IMG/VR virus record: IMGVR_UViG_3300000239_000002
Coordinates: 1 to 64,000 of that record
Direction: 5' to 3' (one strand)
Origin: a virus
Length of the DNA stretch: 64,000 bases
In this document: positions 43,038 through 49,548 of the stretch, piece after piece
Position numbering within the stretch: position 1 is the stretch's first letter
Layout of the letters: the number at the start of each line of letters is the position of its first letter
The notes under the pieces: generated by a model
Seen by the model: the letters and a program-made list of their open reading frames with translations, nothing else
The model's database searches: none
Told to the model about the DNA's origin: nothing
Position numbers and translations under genes: made by a program

Positions 43038-43242
43038 TCATTACAGAGCCATTAGCAAAGAGATGATGGATCGTGTTGCGGCAAGTCAGGTTAAAGTAGT
43101 TCCGCCTGAATTATTTGCAACATATGAATCAGGATCAGTGCAGGGACTTATGTATAAAGTATATAAGGATTGGAAGGATAATTTAACTTGTAATTGTCCG
43201 GGTTTTGTTTACAGGAGAAAGTGCAAGCATATAAGCAGTTGA
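43009..43242 (+). CDS. SWIM-type zinc-finger protein
   Basis: 77 residues from the ATG at 43009. The C-terminus CNCPGFVYRRKCKHIS is a CxCxnCxH SWIM motif, found in DNA- or protein-binding contexts. Overlaps the end of the preceding gene. Confidence 0.65.
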   Translation: MDPTTQKIIDHYRAISKEMMDRVAASQVKVVPPELFATYESGSVQGLMYKVYKDWKDNLTCNCPGFVYRRKCKHISS

Positions 43243-43250
43243 TTATATAC

Positions 43251-43279
43251 TTGACAAAATTAGTAAAATGCAGTATCAT
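43251..43279 (+). promoter_or_regulatory. sigma70-like promoter placed for a leaderless transcript
   Basis: TTGACA at 43251-43256, 17 bases, TATCAT at 43274-43279 (CATAAT overlapping). The ATG at 43286 is six bases after the -10 box. Confidence 0.65.
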
Positions 43280-43285
43280 AATAGT

Positions 43286-43441
43286 ATGAAGAACCCTCGC
43301 CGCAAGACGAGATTCGCTCGTGTTCTGTTTGAACGCGATAACCCTTACTCTCAGAAAGTTGAACGTAAGAAAACCGCTTATACTCGTCGTGCCAAGCACA
43401 ATCACGAATATAAGCAAGAACTAGGAGACTATAATGTCTGA
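43286..43441 (+). CDS. small basic protein
   Basis: 51 residues with a Lys/Arg-rich composition (NPRRKTRFARVLFERDN, YTRRAKHNHEYKQE), like the short basic proteins (DUF7230-type) seen in T4-like phages. Behind its own strong promoter with no leader. Overlaps the next gene by eight bases. Codon use is more GC-rich than average, as expected for a highly expressed product. Confidence 0.55.
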   Translation: MKNPRRKTRFARVLFERDNPYSQKVERKKTAYTRRAKHNHEYKQELGDYNV

Positions 43442-43820
43442 TCAAGGATTACTCAGTAGCGTTGGAACAGTTAATGCGATGAAAAAAGCGGAGGCCTTAC
43501 GTAAACAATATCATTCAGTCTTGCCAAGCATCAAGGAAGTTGGTGAAGTAGTGCGATGGGTTGGTGATTTGTCAGCCAAAGACAAAGAGCCCTTGCATAG
43601 TGGTTCATTTCGTTGGATGTTTACTGATATTGCCACGTGGCAGAGAAAAGTAACCCCCAGTGAAAGTTATATTATGGTTGAGAGTGCTCTGGAAGAGACT
43701 CGCTTTCCAACTTGGGGTGAAGCACGTGATTATTTGACTGCTGAAGATAACTTTCACGCCAAACGTTATTATAACGCAGAGGTTGAAGTGTCGTTGATGG
43801 ACGAAGACGAGGATGAATGA
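43434..43820 (+). CDS. acidic helical protein of unknown function
   Basis: 128 residues, ending in an acidic tail (SLMDEDEDE). No motif. Coupled to the basic protein upstream, giving an acidic/basic gene pair. Confidence 0.5.
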   Translation: MSDQGLLSSVGTVNAMKKAEALRKQYHSVLPSIKEVGEVVRWVGDLSAKDKEPLHSGSFRWMFTDIATWQRKVTPSESYIMVESALEETRFPTWGEARDYLTAEDNFHAKRYYNAEVEVSLMDEDEDE

Positions 43821-43974
43821 CTTATTTGATAAGTACGATGTAGTGGCTGATATGGTTGTTGTGTTTGGTGCTGACAAAGTGCTAGAAGCAATGGCCCATT
43901 ATTTCAGTGAAAAAGAAATCGACGAGTTGCATAGTTTTATATGCGATGAGTTCAATAAGAACCTTATGGGGTAA
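43813..43974 (+). CDS. small helical protein
   Basis: 53 residues, acidic, with GADKVLEAMAHYFSEKEIDE helices. Overlaps the acidic-tail gene by eight bases and ends three bases before the peptidase start. No recognised family. Confidence 0.45.
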   Translation: MNDLFDKYDVVADMVVVFGADKVLEAMAHYFSEKEIDELHSFICDEFNKNLMG

Positions 43975-43977
43975 GTT

Positions 43978-44487
43978 ATGATTATAACCACAAATGGTTA
44001 TAACACACAAAGTAAAAGGTTTAGAACTTTGTTAGAGGATTCCGCAGAGTTTTATGCCCAGAAGATGATGAGGTCTGACTTATGTAGAAACATACATTTG
44101 GATATCGTCGTAACGAAGGATTTAGCGAAAAAAGAAGGAGTAACGCAGATATATGGTTATTGCCATATATCAGATTATAGATTATCTCGTCCACGTGAAT
44201 TTGAAATTGAGCTAGATGCTAAAAAGCGTGTAACGAAAATGTTGCTAACATTAGCACATGAAATGACACATTTGAAGCAGTTTGCAAGGCTACAATTGCG
44301 AAATTATGATAATGGTAGCACAAAGTGGAAAGGTGAAACAGTTGGTCGTAAGAGGGAAAAGAAAATAGGTCATCGCCAACTTCCATGGGAAGTTGAGGCC
44401 TATAAGAAAGAGAAGGAATTATTTCTAGATTTGGTAAATAATACTGACATACTAGACGATTATATGGATGGAATTAAGAGAAATTGA
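43978..44487 (+). CDS. zinc metallopeptidase-like protein (HExxH)
   Basis: 169 residues. A zincin motif LAHEMTHLKQFA (about residue 98) with HExxH and a downstream acidic WEVEAYKKEKEL that may give the third ligand fits an SprT-like or related small metallopeptidase. N-terminal beta strands (NIHLDIVVTKDL). Might cleave proteins bound to DNA or virion precursors; the substrate is unknown. Confidence 0.68.
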   Translation: MIITTNGYNTQSKRFRTLLEDSAEFYAQKMMRSDLCRNIHLDIVVTKDLAKKEGVTQIYGYCHISDYRLSRPREFEIELDAKKRVTKMLLTLAHEMTHLKQFARLQLRNYDNGSTKWKGETVGRKREKKIGHRQLPWEVEAYKKEKELFLDLVNNTDILDDYMDGIKRN

Positions 44488-44719
44488 TTTAGAATATCTC
44501 TTTATGTTAAATCGACAACAACAGGCAGAACAACTTTTTAATAAGTGGTGGTTATGCAAAATAAACGACAAATACTTTGCTGGGCAGTTTGACTATCCTA
44601 GTGGTCCATGGGGCGGTGGCGGTGGTGTAATCCACTTTAATCCAGTGCCATGGAATCCAAGTGGTCATACTTTTACGGTAATGACAGGTTGGCAAGGTCT
44701 TTGGGAAATACTCAACTAA
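44468..44719 (+). CDS. small protein with Gly/Trp-rich C-terminus
   Basis: 83 residues. The N-terminal helix is followed by a Gly- and Pro-rich aromatic region (PSGPWGGGGGVIHFNPVPW). Overlaps the peptidase gene by 20 bases. Unknown role. Confidence 0.45.
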   Translation: MELREIDLEYLFMLNRQQQAEQLFNKWWLCKINDKYFAGQFDYPSGPWGGGGGVIHFNPVPWNPSGHTFTVMTGWQGLWEILN

Positions 44720-44738
44720 TAACAAGAGACTAAAAAAA

Positions 44739-45689
44739 ATGAAACTTATTTCAGGTAACTCGAACCTGGAGTTGGCAAAACGAATATCCCAGTTTGCCGG
44801 TGTACCGCTAGTTAAGGCAAACATAGGGAGGTTTGCCGACGGCGAGGTTAGAGCAGAAATTCACGAAAACATCAGAGGTAAAGACGCATTCGTAATACAA
44901 AGTACTAGCACCCCAGTTAATGATAATGTAATGGAATTATTAGTTATGATTGACGCGCTCAAAAGAGCAAGTGCAAGGCGCATAACAGCAGTAATGCCAT
45001 ATTTTGGTTACGCGAGGCAAGACAGAAAAACAATGAGTAGAGCACCAATTAGTGCAAAACTCATGGCAGATTTAATAACAACGGCAGGCGCAGATCGTGT
45101 ATTAACACTCGATCTACACGCAGGTCAAATCCAAGGATTTTTTAATATCCCAGTAGACACTTTGATAGCACGACCTATCCTAGTCAATGATTTGCGGAAA
45201 AGAATAGATACAGAGAATCTTGTATTTGTCAGTCCAGACGCTGGCGGTACAGAACGAGCAAGAAGTTATGCTAAGAAGTTTGATACAGAGATTGCTGTAA
45301 TCGATAAAAGACGCCCAGAACCGGGCGCAAGTGAGGTTATGAATGTTGTTGGTGACGTTAAGGATAAACAATGTATTATTGTTGACGACATCATAGACAG
45401 TGGAGGCACTCTAGCCAACGCGGCCACGGCTTTGTTGGAACAAGGTGCTATTAAAGTAAGAGCATATATTACGCACGGAGTACTGACGCCTAAGGCAGAT
45501 GAAAAAATTGGTAATAGCGATTTAACTGAATTGATAGTAACAGATTCCATTAAAATTAGTAGGGAATCTAGTATAGCCCAACTCAGGTATGTAACAATTG
45601 CTCCACTAATTGGACGAGCGATAGTAAATGTTCATAATGAAGAAAGTGTAAGTAATCTACTTATAGAGGATAATTGGGATATATTATGA
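44739..45689 (+). CDS. prs: ribose-phosphate pyrophosphokinase (PRPP synthetase)
   Basis: 316 residues, full length. MPYFGYARQDRKTMSRAPIS and the PRPP-binding signature VDDIIDSGGTLANAA are clear; LDLHAGQIQGFF and SPDAGGTERARSYAK are also conserved. It makes PRPP from ribose-5-phosphate and ATP for nucleotide and NAD synthesis. Several large phages pair prs with a nicotinamide gene (nadV); none is next to it here. Its stop overlaps the next start. Confidence 0.94.
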   Translation: MKLISGNSNLELAKRISQFAGVPLVKANIGRFADGEVRAEIHENIRGKDAFVIQSTSTPVNDNVMELLVMIDALKRASARRITAVMPYFGYARQDRKTMSRAPISAKLMADLITTAGADRVLTLDLHAGQIQGFFNIPVDTLIARPILVNDLRKRIDTENLVFVSPDAGGTERARSYAKKFDTEIAVIDKRRPEPGASEVMNVVGDVKDKQCIIVDDIIDSGGTLANAATALLEQGAIKVRAYITHGVLTPKADEKIGNSDLTELIVTDSIKISRESSIAQLRYVTIAPLIGRAIVNVHNEESVSNLLIEDNWDIL

Positions 45690-46153
45690 AGAAGTATCAA
45701 AAATTCCTAGCGATAGGTTTGGCGTCAATATCATTGATAGGCTGTGCCAATATGACTCGCGAAGAGTCAGGAAATATGATAGGTGCATTGCTGGGCGGCG
45801 CATTAGCATATGAACTTGCCGGAGACAGTTCAAATAAAGAAATTTGGGTTGCGACTGGTTTAATTGGTGGTGCTCTTGCAGGAGGCCATTATGCTGTATT
45901 GACGCAGAAAGGCCAACTTATGCATCAATCTGCGATTCATTCCAACTTGGAAACTGCTCAAGATAATTCAACAACGTCTTGGAACAATCCTAACAACAAT
46001 GAGCATGGCTCAGTTACCGTTAGAAATACTAACGTGAGCAATGGAACTCCTTGTAGGGAATTTACCCAAACAATTTATGTTGGTGGTAAAGCAGTCGAAG
46101 GATATGGCACCGCTTGTAGAATGGCAGATGGGAGTTGGAAAATCATACAATAA
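45686..46153 (+). CDS. 17-kDa-surface-antigen-like outer-membrane lipoprotein
   Basis: 155 residues. Lipobox ASISLIGC (Cys at residue 19), a glycine-zipper stretch (GALLGGALAYELAG, LIGGALAGGHYAV), then a C-terminal domain with two Cys (TPCREFTQTIYVGGKAVEGY, TACRMADGSWK) as in RT0821/17-kDa surface antigens of Gram-negative bacteria. Coupled to prs by an ATGA overlap. A phage-encoded outer-membrane lipoprotein could block superinfection. Confidence 0.75.
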   Translation: MKKYQKFLAIGLASISLIGCANMTREESGNMIGALLGGALAYELAGDSSNKEIWVATGLIGGALAGGHYAVLTQKGQLMHQSAIHSNLETAQDNSTTSWNNPNNNEHGSVTVRNTNVSNGTPCREFTQTIYVGGKAVEGYGTACRMADGSWKIIQ

Positions 46154-46161
46154 TTAACAAC

Positions 46162-46236
46162 GCACCGGTCGTCTAATGGTTAGGACATCGGCCTTTCACG
46201 CCGACAACCGGGGTTCGATCCCCCGTCGGTGTACCA
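46162..46236 (+). tRNA. tRNA-Glu (UUC)
   Basis: Anticodon TTC; acceptor GCACCGG with G-T wobble pairs, CCA encoded. Confidence 0.9.
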
Positions 46237-46252
46237 AAGAGGAAATAAAATA

Positions 46253-46522
46253 ATGGCAGATATATATCAAAAAGTAGAAAGAAGCACACAAAGTCTTGCA
46301 ATGAAAATTGCTAATGCTGGTAAAGCAAGATTAAAGGGCATGGCTCGTCAATTGTATCTTGAAGGGTTCGCCAGTTTAAAAAACTGCGAAAAAGTTGCTC
46401 AGAATGGTAATCAAGGCAGAGGATTTTATATTGCTAAAGTAGTAAACAAGGAATTTGCTGAGAAAGAAAAAGAGAACGAAAAGAAGAAGCGAAATAAGGG
46501 CAAGAAAACACAGAGCAAATAA
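46253..46522 (+). CDS. small basic protein of unknown function
   Basis: 89 residues from the ATG at 46253. A helical body, then a Lys/Glu-rich low-complexity tail (KEKENEKKKRNKGKKTQSK). Lies between tRNA-Glu and tRNA-Pro with GAGG before the start. It may bind RNA; unproven. Confidence 0.5.
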   Translation: MADIYQKVERSTQSLAMKIANAGKARLKGMARQLYLEGFASLKNCEKVAQNGNQGRGFYIAKVVNKEFAEKEKENEKKKRNKGKKTQSK

Positions 46523-46525
46523 TCT

Positions 46526-46603
46526 CTCGGTGTAGGAAAGTCTGGTTAATCCGCTTCGTTTGGGACGAAGAAATCGCTGGTTCAACTCCAGCCACCGAGA
46601 CCA
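46526..46603 (+). tRNA. tRNA-Pro (UGG)
   Basis: Anticodon stem CTTCG/CGAAG with loop TTTGGGA; acceptor CTCGGTG/CACCGAG; CCA encoded. Confidence 0.88.
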
Positions 46604-46608
46604 TATTG

Positions 46609-46692
46609 GGACAGGCTGAACAATGGTGAGTTCACCGGATTGTAAATCCGACGCCTCAGGCTGTGCTGGTTCGAGCCCAGCCCTGTCCACCA
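46609..46692 (+). tRNA. tRNA-Tyr (GUA)
   Basis: Acceptor GGACAGG/CCTGTCC, anticodon GTA in loop TTGTAAA, long variable arm; CCA encoded. Confidence 0.88.
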
Positions 46693-46695
46693 AAT

Positions 46696-46769
46696 TGGGA
46701 CATAGTGTAACGGTAGCACTACAGATTTTGATTCTGTCAGTTGGGGTTCGAATCCCTGTGTCCCAGCCA
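46696..46769 (+). tRNA. tRNA-Gln (UUG)
   Basis: Acceptor TGGGACA/TGTCCCA, loop TTTTGAT with TTG; CCA encoded. Confidence 0.92.
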
Positions 46770-46770
46770 T

Positions 46771-46846
46771 GGGCCTGTAACTCAGCGGTGAGAGTGCCGG
46801 TCTTATATGCCGGTGGTCGATGGTTCGAATCCATCCAGGCCCACCA
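46771..46846 (+). tRNA. tRNA-Ile (UAU)
   Basis: Complete cloverleaf: acceptor GGGCCTG/CAGGCCC, D stem ACTC/GAGT, anticodon stem CCGGT/GCCGG with loop CTTATAT, T stem GATGG/CCATC; CCA encoded. The unmodified UAU anticodon reads AUA without lysidine and is rare in bacteria. Confidence 0.9.
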
Positions 46847-46889
46847 AAATAGGTTAGTTCTGATAAATAGTCCGAGGGAGGACTAACTA

Positions 46890-47369
46890 ATGATAGGAAC
46901 ATGTAAAGTTTGTAGTAAAGAGTTTAAATATTTCCCTAGTCAATCTAAAGGACAATATTGCTCAAATAAGTGCCAAGGTGCGTTAAGGGCAGAAGTTACT
47001 AAAGCGAAGTGGCGTGTCCATTACGAAGAAGGTGCTGATATAGGGAGACCGAGACAGCGTCAGATGTTAACAGAAGATCATGGGTATAATTGTAGTGTAT
47101 GTAAGTTAAGTGAATGGCAAGATAAGCCTATTACATTACAAGTAGATCATATAGATGGTAATGCTGATAACAACGATAAGAAAAATTTACGACTTATATG
47201 TCCAAATTGCCATAGCCAAACAGATACATTTGCTGGAGGTAATAGAGGACAAGGTCGTTGGAGTAAGGGTTTGAAAGACAGATACAAAGGACAATCTTTT
47301 ACGCATGGTAAGATCCGGGTCCGGCCGGGATCCTTCGGGAACAAGAATGGCTCCCTCTCCACCAAATAA
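46890..47369 (+). CDS. HNH endonuclease inside the tRNA array
   Basis: 159 residues. N-terminal zinc-binding Cys pairs (CKVCSKEF, CSNKCQ), then the HNH core CSVCKLSEW...LQVDHIDGNADNNDKKNLRLICPNCHSQT. The likely homing endonuclease breaks the tRNA array. The last 20 codons are unusually GC-rich (CCGGGTCCGGCCGGGATCC), and the gene ends in CCCTCTCCACCA-like sequence reminiscent of a tRNA 3' end. GGGAGG ribosome site. Confidence 0.82.
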   Translation: MIGTCKVCSKEFKYFPSQSKGQYCSNKCQGALRAEVTKAKWRVHYEEGADIGRPRQRQMLTEDHGYNCSVCKLSEWQDKPITLQVDHIDGNADNNDKKNLRLICPNCHSQTDTFAGGNRGQGRWSKGLKDRYKGQSFTHGKIRVRPGSFGNKNGSLSTK

Positions 47370-47379
47370 ATAATATTAC

Positions 47380-47453
47380 GCCTCTATAGTTAAACGGTAT
47401 AACAATACCCTTGTAAGGTTTAGTTGTTGGTTCGATTCCATCTAGAGGCTCCA
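47380..47453 (+). tRNA. tRNA-Thr (UGU)
   Basis: Acceptor GCCTCTA/TAGAGGC, anticodon TGT in loop CTTGTAA; CCA encoded. One weak pair in the anticodon stem. Confidence 0.85.
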
Positions 47454-47463
47454 ATTTTTTATG

Positions 47464-47536
47464 GGGGATTGGTGAAATGGGATCACGTGGCCTTTGCAAG
47501 GCTAAATTAAGAGTTCGACTCTCTTATTCTCCACCA
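47464..47536 (+). tRNA. tRNA-Ala (UGC)
   Basis: Anticodon TGC in loop TTTGCAA; acceptor GGGGATT/ATTCTCC with one wobble and one mismatch; CCA encoded. Confidence 0.82.
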
Positions 47537-47539
47537 GAT

Positions 47540-47614
47540 GGGCCCTTAATTCAGCGGTAGAATGCTGTCTTTACATGGCAGAAGTCGGAAGTTCGAATCT
47601 TCCAGGGCCCACCA
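47540..47614 (+). tRNA. tRNA-Val (UAC)
   Basis: Acceptor GGGCCCT/AGGGCCC, loop TTTACAT; CCA encoded. Confidence 0.92.
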
Positions 47615-47619
47615 AATTC

Positions 47620-47695
47620 GGTCCCATGGTGTAATTGGTTAACACGCTAGCCTGTCACGCTGGTATTAGGGGTTCGAGTCCCCTTGGGACCGCCA
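47620..47695 (+). tRNA. tRNA-Asp (GUC)
   Basis: Acceptor GGTCCCA/TGGGACC, loop CTGTCAC; CCA encoded. Confidence 0.92.
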
Positions 47696-47699
47696 ATTT

Positions 47700-47774
47700 T
47701 CCCTAGAGCGCGCAAGGTGTGCGAGGTGACTGTTAATCACTTGTGGGTTGGTTCGATTCCAACCTAGGGAGCCA
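47700..47774 (+). tRNA. tRNA-Asn (GUU)
   Basis: Acceptor TCCCTAG/CTAGGGA, loop CTGTTAA; CCA encoded. Confidence 0.9.
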
Positions 47775-47777
47775 AAT

Positions 47778-47852
47778 GCGGGTGTAGCTCAGCGGTAGAG
47801 CCTCTCGTTGCCAACGAGAATGTCGTCAGTTCGAATCCCACCCTCTCCGCCA
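47778..47852 (+). pseudogene. tRNA-Gly (GCC)-like gene with non-matching 3' part
   Basis: The D arm (GCTC/GAGC) and anticodon arm (TCTCG-TTGCCAA-CGAGA) are perfect for Gly-GCC, but the T stem (GTCAG versus CCCAC) has two mismatches and the acceptor GCGGGTG cannot pair with CCTCTCC. The 3' end (CCCACCCTCTCCGCCA) looks like that of a serine-type tRNA, suggesting a chimera from recombination in the array. May be non-functional. Confidence 0.7.
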
Positions 47853-47858
47853 TAAATA
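47853..47858 (+). promoter_or_regulatory. late-promoter-like box
   Basis: CATAAATA context immediately after the last tRNA of the array; five bases separate it from the ATG at 47864. Confidence 0.6.
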
Positions 47859-47863
47859 TTGAT

Positions 47864-48856
47864 ATGAGTTATTCTACAATTATAAAATATATTCCTGAAG
47901 AATATACACAATATCTTATTCAATATCACAAAGAAAATAAACATAATTATGATATCTTTGATTGGGAAGAAGATGACCTTTTTTTACAGATGTGGGGATT
48001 AACTGAAAAAAGTAAAATATCTGGCCGTAGTAAAATATCTGGCCGTTACGGTGCTACAAATTGGCAATCCAATCATGCTATGGATGATCCACTAGCACGC
48101 TCATCAGCCGGTGTCTTATCAATTGGAAGCATCATTTGGACGTTCGTGCGGCGGATTACGTCACCAATTCCTACAAGAAAAGGTGAGGTATATGACAAAT
48201 GCGAGATTGAAATGAATCTAATAGTAAAGAAAATTTTAGATTTATTTAACGTAGAATATACTGAATTTGAAGCATTTATTAAAACTTCTTATTTACCAAT
48301 TTCTTTACACGTTGATGCGAATCGTTATGAAGGGCCCACTACTTCACATAATAATTGGGATGGTAAAGTACCTTCTCAGCGTCAGGATGGAAGTGATTCA
48401 AAACAAGGAATATCTATTATAATACCACTAACATTTAATAAAGATATCCATACTATAATATTTAAAAATATCGCAGAAGATAATGATTATGTTCAAGATT
48501 TTCAAGATGTAGTTTCTGGTCTTTATGAAGAACCCAATCCCAAAGAGCACCAAGCGTTGACGCGAGCCATTGGCGGGCCTGATAGAGCCAATCTTCCAAT
48601 ATATGAACATAATTTAGATTATAGAGATTATATTCCCAATATTTGGAATAAACAAATGATTGAATTTTATCTAGATCCAGAAAATAAACCATATGCTAGG
48701 GGTGATCAGATATTAGATTATCTTGAAGTAGATGAGATAATCCCGTGGGAGAAAAATGTTGCTTGTATGTTTGATAAACAAAAAATGCATATGAGTAATA
48801 ATTTTAAAAAACTTGGTATAGAAAGTAAAGATTTTCTTTTAATACATACACACTAA
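47864..48856 (+). CDS. 2OG-Fe(II) oxygenase-like protein
   Basis: 330 residues, larger than the other oxygenases. An HVD motif in LPISLHVDANRYEG (about residue 150), an insert of about 110 residues, then KQKMHMSNNFKK with the probable distal His. A tandem SKISGR repeat (residues 50-61) is encoded by an exact 18-base duplication. The stop overlaps the next ATG. Directly behind a late box. Confidence 0.62.
   Translation: MSYSTIIKYIPEEYTQYLIQYHKENKHNYDIFDWEEDDLFLQMWGLTEKSKISGRSKISGRYGATNWQSNHAMDDPLARSSAGVLSIGSIIWTFVRRITSPIPTRKGEVYDKCEIEMNLIVKKILDLFNVEYTEFEAFIKTSYLPISLHVDANRYEGPTTSHNNWDGKVPSQRQDGSDSKQGISIIIPLTFNKDIHTIIFKNIAEDNDYVQDFQDVVSGLYEEPNPKEHQALTRAIGGPDRANLPIYEHNLDYRDYIPNIWNKQMIEFYLDPENKPYARGDQILDYLEVDEIIPWEKNVACMFDKQKMHMSNNFKKLGIESKDFLLIHTH
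48011..48046 (+). repeat. 18-base tandem duplication within a coding region
   Basis: Two exact copies of an 18-base unit (48011-48028, 48029-48046) encoding SKISGR twice; in frame, so a recent slip or duplication. Confidence 0.85.
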
Positions 48857-49548
48857 TGGATTCAAAAATACAAGAGTTTTACTTACAGCACAAAGATAAA
48901 GTATGGAATTATGAACGAATTCCAGACAATAAAACTCCTAGGCATTGGGCAACTTGGGAAAGCAAATATCCGTGGTTAAAACTTATGATAGATGCTCCGT
49001 TTAAGGAAATGCTTGAAGAAGCCAAAAATATAAAGCATTTATTTGTTGAGCATAGAACAGATTATTCACAAGGATGGAAAAGTGTATGCATTCATGGCAT
49101 TGGTGATCATGTTACATCTATACCTGAAGATCATGGATTTAGCAAAGATGCAAAAAGAGATTGGACCAATGCCTCTGTAGAATGCCCAATTACAACGAAT
49201 TATTTTAAAAATGAATATCCAATTAATGTTTATGATAGAATTAGATTTATGTTAATTGAACCAGGTGGGTATATTGATGTTCATGTTGATGGAAGTAGAG
49301 ATGATAATCCTAGTCGTGCTGTTAATATGAGTCTTAATAATCCTGATAAGTGTTTTTTAATAACTGAAAATGGAATAGTTCCTTACGATAATAATGGTAG
49401 CGTTTTTTATTTTAATATTGCTTATGAGCATGGGGTAATAAATAATAGCAATAAAGATAGATATCATATTATTGTACATGGTGCTGAAACAGTAGAGTTT
49501 GAAGATATTGTATTAAAAAGTTATGAAGATCAAGTTATTAATCGATAA
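48856..49548 (+). CDS. 2OG-Fe(II) oxygenase, aspartyl hydroxylase-like
   Basis: 230 residues. HVD in GGYIDVHVDGSRDDNPSRAV and a distal AYEHGVINNSNKDRYHII supply His, Asp, His and Arg; the order of strands matches AspH-like beta-hydroxylases. Starts on the last base of the preceding oxygenase and overlaps the next gene by 26 bases. Confidence 0.72.
   Translation: MDSKIQEFYLQHKDKVWNYERIPDNKTPRHWATWESKYPWLKLMIDAPFKEMLEEAKNIKHLFVEHRTDYSQGWKSVCIHGIGDHVTSIPEDHGFSKDAKRDWTNASVECPITTNYFKNEYPINVYDRIRFMLIEPGGYIDVHVDGSRDDNPSRAVNMSLNNPDKCFLITENGIVPYDNNGSVFYFNIAYEHGVINNSNKDRYHIIVHGAETVEFEDIVLKSYEDQVINR

Noticed and set aside
46582-46902. Long reading frames on the minus strand across the tRNA array
   Set aside because: They run through tRNA genes and match the common false frames produced by tRNA sequence.
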